Below, piece by piece: positions 1-10,237 of a stretch of 64,000 bases of DNA. The DNA lies in assembly GCF_008831285.2 (NCBI RefSeq), contig NC_045144.1:18739716-18803715 (forward strand), written 5' to 3'. Each line of letters opens with the position of its first letter. Position 1 is the stretch's first letter. Position numbers and translations under genes: made by a program. The notes under the pieces are model-generated. The model saw only the letters and a program-made list of their open reading frames with translations, did not search any database and had not been told where the DNA came from. This stretch comes from Nymphaea colorata (taxonomy: Eukaryota; Streptophyta; Magnoliopsida; Nymphaeales; Nymphaeaceae).

Positions 1-1140
1 ATGCAGTGTTTGTGGTGGAAGCAGCTGCAGCGAGGAGGCTGTCATAACAATCTCTCATGTCTTCCATGTCCTACGGAAGCACAAAAAATTTAGGTCATCA
101 GCCAAATAATGCAGCTATCTAAAGCGGAAGAGACTCGTCTATTACTACACAAATACAAAGTTGAAAATTCAAATAAAAGTTGCCAAAATATTTCACGTAA
201 AATTAATTAGAATGCCGTGGCAGTTTGTCACATTGTTTTCCATCACCAGCATAAAGTTAAGAGCAAACAGATATTAATTGAGTCTTTCGAAATGTAAAGC
301 ACCTTTTAACAGTCTATCTGGAACTTGGATTCACAAATATCCTTTATTCTTTTCTTTATCTTTTGCAAATTAACATCATGACTGTGTTTTTCACCTAAAA
401 AACCTAGGAATTGGATCCAACTAACACCTGGACTAATAAAATCGCACCAGAATAATACAACGGCGTGTTTATAATAACTCGAATAGAAGTTCTCCACGCC
501 ATCGGGTGGGAATAAAATGGGACATCTGAGAGCAAATGAAAGGAAAAGAAAATAACTGCACGCAGAAAGCAAATTGAGATTCAACATCTCGCCACCAACT
601 CCCTCCTTCACAACACCATAATCAGTTTCTAATTGGTCTGACCCATTCTAGTCAACACTATATCCAAGAGATATGTGAAAATTCTAAATGCTGAAAGCAA
701 CCATTGGATAGCGAAACCAGCTCGATAATTATCATAATGATTGCAGACTCGAGAAGATAACGATTCTAAACACATTTCTTATATTTCCCAATAAAATTAT
801 ACTTCAAAACCACGAAATTCATGAATTCATTCTGCAGTCCTGGAGACCAAAACGAAGCAAGTAATTACAGCCAAAAGCACGATAACAACAGGTGATCGCG
901 GGCAACGTCAAACTCCAAACTCGACAAAAATTCCGGAAAAGAAAAAAAGAAAACCTAGAAGAAAGCATCAGGACCGAGGGAAGAGAAAGCGCGAAGAAGA
1001 AGAATAAGGATAAGGAAGAAACCGCTTACCTGCGTCGCCTGCGCAAGCTCATCCCTTCGGCTGACCGCCTGCTGGCTCCGCTTGGCCCTCCCCTCGCCCT
1101 TGTGCAGGCCGAACCCAAACTTCCTCAACGGAGATTTCAT
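1..1140 (-). CDS. BAR-domain protein, At2g33490-like (5' part; runs off left edge)
   Basis: Exon 1 is 1030-1140 (37 codons, phase 0); the intron is 71-1029, with donor GTAAGC and an acceptor ending GTAG; exon 2 is 1-70 and continues out of the window. Exon 1 starts MKSPLRKFGFGLHK and ends DELAQATQ; exon 2 reads DMEDMRDCYDSLLAAAAS. This junction (DELAQA-S/T-Q followed by DMxDMRxCYDSLLxAAAA) is the N-terminus I know from the plant At2g33490/At3g26910 family. Those proteins have an N-terminal BAR-type helical domain, expected to bind curved membranes, and a long proline- and serine-rich tail. Only about 60 residues are visible, so the tail cannot be judged. The start is the only in-frame ATG before the conserved block. 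The upstream leader is GC-rich. Family assignment is good; biochemical function is inferred. Confidence 0.82.
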
Positions 1141-1383
1141 CTCCGCGTCTCCGCCTCCACCTCCCCGCCCCCCGCGCTCCGTGATATCCTCCCTCCTCCT
1201 CCTCCTCCTCCTTTTTCACTCCGATTCCCCAAACCAGAAGACGCATAAAACAACTCTAATCCACCACGAACGCCACCACGGGAGCAAGAAAACGAGACCT
1301 CCAGAGAAATTTCGCGGCTCTCCACGATTCCGCCATTCCGCGTGGGGACGATCTCGAGTGCCGCCTACGACAAATTCCGCAAT

Positions 1384-1421
<38 letters not shown>

Positions 1422-2000
1422 CCGTTGAGTCAAAAGGAGATGAGGAGGAGGAGGAAGGAGGGAAGACGAAGTGGTGGGAAGGCAAGGAGGGAGGGAAGAA
1501 CGTCGCAGAGAGGCCAGGACACTGAAGGGATTGTGGGCAAAGTCAAGGACATAACCGTCTAGAGAAACTTCGCGCCATCAGCAGTGGGAGTCCCAGGGGA
1601 AGCCATCCCGCGTTATTACGAACGCACGATCCGCTCTTAACTCGAGCTATCTTAACCATGGTTTATCCAACACCCCCACGTCACGTCTCCCGCCCCCCCA
1701 ACTCCTAACCGCGGTTAGCACCAAACCCCGAGTCCCCCGCCGATCCGAATAATCCGATATTAACATTTCCGATACGACTCGGATGGCAAACTCCACGTCC
1801 CCGGTCGTGCGTTGACTCCTCCGCTTGACCCTCTGACGTGGACTCGCGACAGCCGCATCTGTCGACACGTGGAGCAACAGAGGCCAGAGGATCTCGACAG
1901 TCGCTGGCGAGACCGACTTGACCGAGGCCGGTCCTGTGGGACCCACTCAATGGTAAATCTTGCAGCCACGTGGGACCCAGCCCGTAAAAACCGAATGCTG
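1141..2000 (-). promoter_or_regulatory. 5' leader and promoter region of the BAR-domain gene
   Basis: GC-rich DNA upstream of the ATG at 1140, grading into AT-rich DNA beyond about 2000. It contains a GA microsatellite at 1386-1418 and three ACGT-core boxes: TGACGTGG near 1843-1850, CACGTG at 1866-1871 and CACGTG at 1967-1972. G-boxes of this form bind bZIP or bHLH factors in plants. No clear TATA box was chosen, so the transcription start is unknown. The short ORFs here are low-complexity, read differently in each frame and are not convincing genes. Confidence 0.45.
1386..1418. repeat. (GA)n microsatellite
   Basis: An uninterrupted GA dinucleotide run of about 33 bp, roughly 250 bp upstream of the BAR-gene ATG. 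GA/CT tracts are common in plant 5' leaders and core promoters. Confidence 0.95.
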
Positions 2001-3423
2001 ATTGCATTTTGTTTAAAACAAAAATATAATTTTTTGTTAATTTTAAAAAACAGTTATTATTTATGCTTTAATATTAATATATAACTAAATTTTTAGTCGC
2101 GTTCTAAATAAAACAAATTCTCTAAATTTACCCCAATTTTGTTGATTCACAATAAATTCTTCTATATTCTTTTTTCGTTATAGTGAAAAGGTACATATCC
2201 TCTTGAACTTATAGATGGACTAATAAAATGACAACATTGTCCAGAAACACAAGTACTAAGTTGAAGTTGCAGAGAGCAACAAAATAAGGATAGATTTGTC
2301 AAAATGCATGCATTTAAAAAAGAAAAAAAATTGGAAAAAAAAAGGAAAACTTTTCTTTGACGGGTTTGAAAAGGATCTCCCAAGTTTTCTAGAAAAGAAT
2401 AATTAAATCGAGACATGTTGAACATGTCACGCTTTTCTCCATCGCGACGAGACGGTATATTGGCCGATACGCATCAATCTGTATCAAGTTGTACCGGGTT
2501 TTTATTTAAAAAATTTCTAAGTTCAAACCATTTATTTTTTCATTATTTGTTACACAAAAATCTATTTAACGTCAATACATAACTTTAATAATTGGAATTC
2601 ATATCAACATAGTTTGTTTAATAGAATATATCTGCATATATGTATCTAGAGAGAGAGAACGGTAGAGTGAGAAATTTTTGATGGAAAAGCCGTATTAAAG
2701 TTTTTAAACTTTCATAAAACCGAAATATTATTTTTCAAAATTTTTATATAAAGCAAGTGAAATTTAAAAAGAAAACTGAAAGGAGGCCAGGACCCTGCAG
2801 GCCTCCTATTGGCTCCGCACCTGGATCTAACACCTATTTAAAATTGGCAGGTGGTTAAAAATTTGAAATCTATTACTCAAAAACAGTTATTGCAAGAATA
2901 TTAGCGATGATTTATGATGTAACAATTGTGTTTAACAATTATAAATTCTTAGTCATTTAGCAACACCCACATGGACAAATATTATTTATTTTTTGATTAA
3001 AAAAAATACGTGGATGTGTTGATATGTTAAACCTATTAAAATCATAGTTTATAAACCAAAAAAAAAAAAAATCTCTTAACTTGATCATTGAACTACTATA
3101 AAATTTTAGTTTCAAACTTGAAGGATTGCCATTTCCACATGAGTTTGTAAGATGATTTTATTGGCATTTGATTAAAAGATGTACAAGAACTTTGTAAATG
3201 GTATGTCTAATAAAAATATATTCATTGATTACCTTATTCCTTATATATATATAAAGAAAAAAGCACGTAAAAGTGAGTCAAGAGGGTCCTAGCATTCCAT
3301 GTTCAACAAGTGATGCTGGCGTTGCCCTTTTCTTTGTTTGAATAGTAAGGTTTGGACCGGTCAGCGTCTGTGGGCTCAATTTGGCCCCATCCGGGCTTTT
3401 GTCATTTGGCATGCCTACATGTC
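2001..3423. other. Intergenic AT-rich DNA, no gene seen
   Basis: No ORF here is convincing. Around 2690-2825 lies a decayed copy of a dispersed repeat: it has the block tatataaagcaagtgaaatt and ends in a block like ggctccgcacctgg, close to the ggctccgcccctg end of the hAT-like element that follows at 3424. The rest is AT-rich with homopolymer runs. Confidence 0.6.
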
Positions 3424-3586
3424 CAGGGGCGGTGGGAGAGAGGGCCGCCAATGAAAAATAAAATTACATTAAAAAAAAAAAATTAATTGCACAACATATT
3501 TTTTGGATTTGAATTCAGTTGGCCCTACCCAAATTCAGAAGTTAGACTGTCGACTCCTCCTGAAGAAAATTCTGGCTCCGCCCCTG
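3424..3586. mobile_element. hAT-like MITE, 163 bp, with 8-bp target duplication
   Basis: The ends are CAGGGGCGG on the left and CCGCCCCTG on the right, which are inverted repeats. The element is flanked by tacatgtc (3416-3423) and tacctgtc (3587-3594), 7 of 8 identical. Eight-base duplications with CA..TG ends are the hallmark of hAT transposons. It is too short to encode a transposase, so it is non-autonomous. Related ends occur near 41790 and 52210. Confidence 0.8.
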
Positions 3587-4302
3587 TACCTGTCAGTTTC
3601 ATTTTCTTTTTGGATTTATGTATATTCCAAAGTCATAAAAGACAGGGTGGGAACCATAGTTGGGCAGACTTGAACTTGACTAGATTTAGTTTTCTAGAGT
3701 TCGAGCTCGGCTCAGTAATATAACACTGAACTCTAGCTCGAGACGTTCAACTCATTTTTGTTAAGTTGTGTCATTTTTTTTTTAACTAACTTTTTTAACT
3801 CGTTTAGTTGCTACTTATTAACTATTCTCTCATTATATTTCGGCATTCATTTTGTAGTCTAGCCGCGAACTCGACTCTTTTAACATTTAGAGCATACATT
3901 TAAATTCAAACTCGACTTGTTTATAAACGAATGGACTTTGAGTAGTATTTTAATGACCTAGTTGAGTCGGGTTAGAGCTGGCACAACTCATTGAAGCAGG
4001 TGCCTCTTATATTTGAACCGTCGTATAGTATAGGCCATTGATTCTAATGATATTAGATGGTGACGATTAAATTATAAATATAAAAGTTAAACTATTTTAT
4101 GAAGAACCGAAAACACCTACCAATGGATGAGAGAGAATTAAAAACGAGTTTCTTTGTACAAAACCTTTTGTTTCATTTGAGGGGTATTTCAGTCTCTTTA
4201 AAAAACTTGACATCTATATTTGTAGTTTAATGTTTACTATCTGACCACATCAAAATAGACGGCCTTGATAATTCTCATCAAATCCGACATACGATTATAT
4301 GG

Positions 4303-4373
<71 letters not shown>

Positions 4374-5843
4374 CTCAAAACACATATTCTAAATCAGAAC
4401 TTAAAATATTATATTAAACACAAAATTGTATAATGTAATTTTTAGTCTCTGAATTTTTATTTAGATCTGCCGGACTAGGTCAATTTGGGCGAGTGTTCTA
4501 AATCAAAATTGGTGGCTCTCTCTCTCTCTCTCTCTTCCTTTGTGTTCGCTCGTCTATGGTCTTTCTCTCACCTAAGCAGATTCTCCCAAAATTTCTTTCA
4601 TCCTCTTGCTATTATTTTTTTCATAGTTTTCAATATAACTAACCAAATAAGATTGGTCACGATGACATATGAATCCTCCTCAACAGTCTCATCCTCCCCA
4701 TATTCAAATTTCGTTCTTATTTTGGGAATTTCTTCCTTTTTTTTTTTTTTTCTTCTTAGTGTCTCAACGATAACATGGGTATTCAGATCTTAAAATTAGA
4801 GTATCACACTTTGGTATATAACCAGGGGTGGGGAGCTAAAATTTTTTTTCATAGAGCACTAGCGTATCCACTTACCTACGCCTCATTAAATAACTATGAG
4901 CGTAACAGCTCGTATAAATGATATTACCTTAATAACACATTATTGTTGTTCAATAAATCTATCTCAAAAATGAAGCAGATTCATATAGAGTACCATGGTA
5001 AATTCATAAGATAATAACCATGTGTTATTGCTGTCAAACTATCAAGAGGCCATTTGATGTTAGAAACATTGTGTCAGTGTTTTATAAATCTACCTTAGAA
5101 TAGATACATGAAATACGTGAACAAGTGTTAGATGAATCCACTCAAATTTTAAGGCAGATTCATGAAATAGTAACATATATTCCAATTCCGAATGGCCCGT
5201 AAAACAACATCAAAGAAACCTGATTTTAGCATCAAAAACAATTTTTTCTAAATTAATTGCTCAAGTTGTCATGGTTACCGCATACATTAGAAGTTCAAGT
5301 CAACAATTCAATTTAAATGTTGTATATGGTTGAATATTAGAGATATTAAAAAAGAAGAAAAAAATGAATCGCTTCAGCCAGGCTGCTGAACCGGTAAAAC
5401 AGCTGAGTCGGCGATTGGCCTGAGGCTCTCGTATTAGCCAGTGAACCGAATCGATTTACCACCAATTCGATTTGAATTGAGACGACACTATTGAATACTC
5501 CACAACTGGAGATGAAGATTTTGGGTCCAACTTGTACTTAATGCCTTTCGCTTTCAAATTTTATTGTTGTAGTTGTTTGGGACCATAAAATTGAATGTTA
5601 GTCAAGACAGGTGGGAATGTCAATGATTTGAACATAATGCGATATTCTATTTGAATCCAGATTCAGACAGTTTATGTTCAATTGGTAATATGGTATACGG
5701 TTTTCCCTTCCGGATCTAATAAATATTCAATTTTCAGCAACATCTAAATGTTTTCGGTAAATGAGTCGCCCCTCAAACGAATGTCATAGTGCTTATTGTT
5801 TTCAAAATGTAGGGCTGCGTCAGAACCCAGAGTAGGGACAATG
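3587..5843. other. Intergenic DNA with decayed repeats
   Basis: No gene seen. About 3659-3990 has many short gagctcg/ctcgac-type words like those in the 500-bp MITE at 42689 and may be an older relative without clear ends. About 5046-5205 begins with ggccatttgatg and ends with an inverted, diverged attccgaatggcc, a probable small MITE. A (TA)n tract lies at 4304-4369. The short ORF at 4485-4793 is built on a CT run and homopolymers and is not credible. Confidence 0.5.
4304..4369. repeat. (TA)n microsatellite
   Basis: An uninterrupted TA run of about 66 bp in intergenic DNA. Confidence 0.97.
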
Positions 5844-6324
5844 TAGGGGTGGGCATCGGGCCGGCTCGGTAAGAACCAGGTCAGGACCGGCCCGATTCTT
5901 ACAAGTCGGGCCCAGGCGGGCCGGCATGATGCCCAGCCCTACACTATCATTTGTTTCTGATACCAAATTGTTACCTGCAATGGTTGGTATAGAACCTTGA
6001 TTAAGGAAAGTGATTAGCATTGGAAAATGAGTTCAAGATGGGAAGGAAGAGGGAGAGAAAGGGAAGGGTTGCTCATTAATTCACTTTTCTAAATTTAACT
6101 GTATTTAGAATTACATTGTATTTATTCTCTTGATACATGTAGGTCAACTTGTTAATTGGCTGCCAACAAGCTCTATTAATAAAATATACATTATTAATAG
6201 TAAAATAATAATTTTAAAAATTAATTGGGTTGGATCGGTCTCGGGTTTGGCCGATCTGAGCCCGGGCCCATACCGGTCTAGGTACCAGGCCCTTGCTGGC
6301 GGCCTGGCCCGACGCCCACCCTTA
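5844..6324. mobile_element. hAT-like MITE, 481 bp
   Basis: The left end TAGGGGTGGGCATCGGGCC is mirrored by the right end GGCCCGACGCCCACCCTTA, differing at two of 19 positions. Beyond these the GC-rich arms remain loosely complementary for several tens of bases, while the centre is AT-rich. The flanks ggacaatg (5836-5843) and gaatagtg (6325-6332) match at 5 of 8 positions and all three differences are transitions, as in an old target duplication. No transposase ORF. The end sequence and possible 8-bp duplication suggest hAT. Confidence 0.7.
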
Positions 6325-7560
6325 GAATAGTGTACTATCAACTTATACTACACTCTATCCCATAAGGCTTAGGAGAAGGTACCAAACTAGCAGCATGTTT
6401 TATCTGTGCCACCAGTATGAAAAGTTACGCTATGCCTTACATGTAAAAGTTTGTAAGTAATTTTGTATTTTTAGTAGTTGAACTCCGACATGGTTCGCGG
6501 TCCAGGGTGAAGCAATGACTGAACAAATAATCTGATGCGGTAGTAGCTATATCCGATCCGATTACATCCCTAAAGTGGTGAAAACATAGCATCTTCAACT
6601 GCTTATTTTAAGATCTTGACAAAATCCGTTCTCATGTTCTTTTCAACTCAAACCTCCAAGGAGCACCTTCATCGGTGTTTTCTGATCAAATTCAACAGCG
6701 GCGCTCGCATTCTATCATGTGGCATGTGCTTTATGTTGAATGTTCATCATTTTTACTTGCTATGGCTGCATCACTATTGGTCACTTTCCATCATGTGTTA
6801 TGTACCTTGTATAGGCAGTGCTTCATCATTTTTACTTACCATGGTGGCAATTTCATTATAGCAAAGGCTAGGGGACCAAGATAAGTGTCTTTGCTTGCGA
6901 TGCAAAATATTGTTGGGAGGTAGGTGTGGGCACTGTGTGGGCGATTGCCCATACATATCTATAAAAAAATCCTATTTTCATATTGATATTTCAGAAAAAA
7001 TTTCTTCGTTTACATATTGGTGCTCTTTATAAATTTAACAAAAAATTCTCTACAAACACTTCATCTTGAAAAAATCTGATTCCTATCGAAACTATAATGT
7101 TATCGGGGTGAACATGAGGTTAACAATTGAGATTTGGGTGAGATACGATACACCGGTCAATTAAAGTATTGCGATCTTAGTCCAAGAAAGTAATACCTGT
7201 AGGAATCAAACCAACAATACACCTTCTATACAACCGCATGTCGGACCAACTATACTATGCCCTTGAGAGAAACCGTAGTGTCATCACCTTTCTCAACCAA
7301 ATAGGCCATCTTCTGTCTGCCATTTTAAGCAAACTGAGTGAACCATCAAACCACTATCCGCAAATGAAGGCCATGAGTGTGGCCGGATCCCCAGTGCCCA
7401 CCAAAGAGAGATGACAAATCTGTCATGATGCTTTCAAGTAAAACCTGCAAGTAGATCTTTAATAGCTTCCCAGTTTTTCCCTCTGTGACCACCACGACGC
7501 TGATGTTTATCATGTGCTATGGTGTTTCTGAAGGCAAACACGCCAACATTTGGTCAGTGG
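6325..7560. other. Intergenic DNA, no gene seen
   Basis: Short ORFs only. Near 6920-6960 there is a gtgtgggc...gcccatac block resembling blocks near 24490 and 27850, so a further dispersed repeat family is present. Part of the segment next to 7560 may be the 3' end of the LINE remnant that follows. Confidence 0.45.
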
Positions 7561-7569
7561 TCACCATCT

Positions 7570-7885
7570 CTATCTGAACTTGCATCTCCACCCCCATGAT
7601 ACTGCCGCTTGTATGCACTCCCATTGTTTAATTTTAGCATCAAAGAGTAATCCCAAGAATCGCCATATTTCCTTCGCCTTTGGGCAGGAAATAAACAAAT
7701 GAGTGATAGTTTCCTCTTCAGCTGCACACACATGTTACATCTGTTAGCATTTAATACCAAACTTTTGAAGTCTATCGTGTGTTAACAGCTTTCCTTTCAC
7801 TGCAAAATTTAAACACCAATTGGCTCTTGGTGTAGAAATATTCTGCCATACGAACTTAAAGAGAGGATCGAGAGGCCCTTTTCCC
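7570..7885 (-). pseudogene. LINE reverse-transcriptase remnant (zf-RVT C-terminal region)
   Basis: Reading the minus strand gives GPLDPLFKFVWQN, then GKLLTHDRLQKFGI, then (after a frame change) NANRCNMC, then (after changing back) EEETITHLFISCPKAKEIW. This is the order found in the zf-RVT region at the end of plant non-LTR retrotransposon polyproteins, where CxxC and HxxxxC form a presumed zinc finger. The frame changes and stops mean it is dead. No catalytic polymerase motifs were recognised upstream (8000-8550), where only weak ORFs occur. Confidence 0.72.
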
Positions 7886-7889
7886 CCTT

Positions 7890-9122
7890 ATTTCATTGTA
7901 AATCCAACTTGGTTTTAGGTAGGCAACATGCTTTCTCCCCAGGTCATGACGTCTTTACCTTATGAAATCAAGGTGGATAACAACTAAAGTGCTATGCGAC
8001 TCTGTTCTTGCTACTGCAGCAGGAATGAGTCTTGAACATTATCTGAAAGGCCTTCTTCTTGTAGTAACTGCATTTACAAAACCATATGAAGATGAGTTTC
8101 CTCTGCATTTTTGGTTTCTTAGATGTACTGAATTCATCTTATTTCTTATTGTGTTCGAGTCTGCTACGTTTGCATCTCTGGATGCTTTTACCTTGAACAT
8201 GGAGCTTTGGAGAAGTTTCAGCAGGAGGGAGGACAAAGTCACCTGAACACCAACTTGAGGGCCTCATCTTGGGACAGTATCTAACAGCTCTCAAATTCCA
8301 CTGCCAAATATTAAGCTTGTTTCTCATTTCATGTGTGAGGAAGAAGTAAAATATCATCACGGTATGTTTGATCTTTGAATTCTTGAACAACAAATCGCAC
8401 TACTAAACACTGATGCTCTCTTTTGGATATAAGTGGAAAATCCACTCTTAAAAATGGTGTCATTTTACATCCTCCAACTTGAGTGTCGAGTTTGTCACCA
8501 TTCATAGACAAGAGAAACAACGCACTGAAACATGACAGTAACCACAAGATTCAAACCACAGCTTGCCACCCAATTGTGTTATGCCCCTTTAGACAAAATA
8601 TTGTGTTTTTGAAATGCAATACATATTTCAAAACAAAATGCTCATGTGATTAGGAATGTTCTTGCTACATTCAACCATCACATGTCAGACTTACTCATGC
8701 CATCTTTCCTAAAACACAAACATTTTACTTTTGAAACATATGCTTCAAGAATACAATAGTTTCTTATTAAGCTCCATCAAACTGTTTGTAAAGAACCCAA
8801 AATTTGAAATCTGCAAGGTATGGGTTTTACAATATGATCCAACCATCTCACTGGTTTAACCTGCCATACTAAGAGCCAACAGCCCAATAATTTCCAACTC
8901 TTAAAAGAGGCCCCTTAACCCCAGAAACTCTCGGAAATATTTTTCTCTTCATATCAATGGTAGCGAACAGAAAGGAAATATCAAAATCAAAAACTTGCAA
9001 AACAAAAATGACCCGTAAACTTGATATCCTCAAATCTGGCTAACAAAAGATATCAACGGAATGCAGAAATATGCTCACGCATGTAAACCCAAATAGACTG
9101 GAAGGGGATCCTGAGAATCATG

Positions 9123-9156
<34 letters not shown>

Positions 9157-9517
9157 GATACACACAGGTACAGAGTGCAGAATCACAGGCACAGGCAAGC
9201 TCGTAGAGGCAAGCATGCTGCAGACTAAGGCCACTGTGTAACTGTGTTTGCAAATAAGCAAGTTTTCGCCTTAAACCAGATCTACGAAGAAGATGGTCCA
9301 AATACTTGGGAGGATCACGTGAAATTCTTCATTTTCATCAGCTTATTCCACAAATTTGGCTCACCAAAGCCTTCAAAGAGGAAGAATGTAAAACAAAATA
9401 CAGATAGAGATTTCGTAGGGGAGAATTTTTATCATTTCCTCAACTACAGTTTGCAGCTTTACATCCGGAAAGCCAGCCTTCTCAAATCCGAAGAATCGAT
9501 GGTCCGACCAAAAAGCT
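7890..9517. other. 3' flank of the PDHB gene with unresolved minus-strand ORF pieces
   Basis: Short ORFs on both strands (for example 7962-8246 plus and 8329-8547 minus) match no family I recognise; some minus-strand pieces may be more of the LINE at 7570-7885. A CT run lies at 9123-9151. The 3' UTR of the gene ending at 9518 should fall within about 9100-9517, but no polyadenylation site was fixed. Confidence 0.4.
9123..9151. repeat. (CT)n microsatellite
   Basis: An uninterrupted CT run of about 29 bp in the 3' flank of the pyruvate dehydrogenase gene. Confidence 0.95.
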
Positions 9518-10198
9518 CTAGGCAACAGCAGCAAGCGGAACAGAATGCAGCGACCTTTTCACGGCACGAACAATGTCATCAACCTGCATACAGTTTGTTA
9601 GGAGTAACGTAAACTTAGAGCTGACCTGAGATACCATAAAGTAGCATGAACAAAAAGCTAAACATTACTGAAGCAAAAAACTTGGTATCATTTAAAAAGT
9701 GCTGTCTTGATTGTAGCTGCAATTCCTCTTTTTTTTATTTTCGTTATAGTTAATGCAATCTACATTGTGCAACATGTGTACCTGTAACTCGACATATTTT
9801 TAAGACAACCAACGCCAAATTGAAAATATGATGTATTCTATATTTTAGGCTGACATTCTTTTAAAAGCGTGTACTTGAATATAACTAATATAAGAAGTCA
9901 GCTGAGAACTAGATTATCAAGGAATTTGTGTGGACCAATAAAAGAGATGGGAAAATTCCACATGTAACCTGTGAGGCAATTCTCCAATTTAGCTGCATAG
10001 ACAACATAAACAACACTTAGCTACCTCCTTTGTCCAGAAATTGTAATTTAAGTAGATAATACCCTTTTTGTGTGTTTGCCCAGGACATTCAACAACGTTC
10101 ATTGGCAAATCGAAAAAGATGAGTACAATGAGTTTGGAAGCATGAATTTGGACAAGCAATATACATTTTACCACCAACCATGATGAGCATGAAATATC

Positions 10199-10237
<39 letters not shown>

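Noticed and set aside
892..1525. Plus-strand ORFs over the BAR-gene first exon
   Set aside because: They start at GTG/TTG codons or run through the GA microsatellite, and overlap the antisense of a well-supported exon and leader.
7962..8246. 94-codon ORF with hydrophobic content
   Set aside because: Starts at a weak context, overlaps antisense ORFs next to a dead LINE, and matches no family I know.
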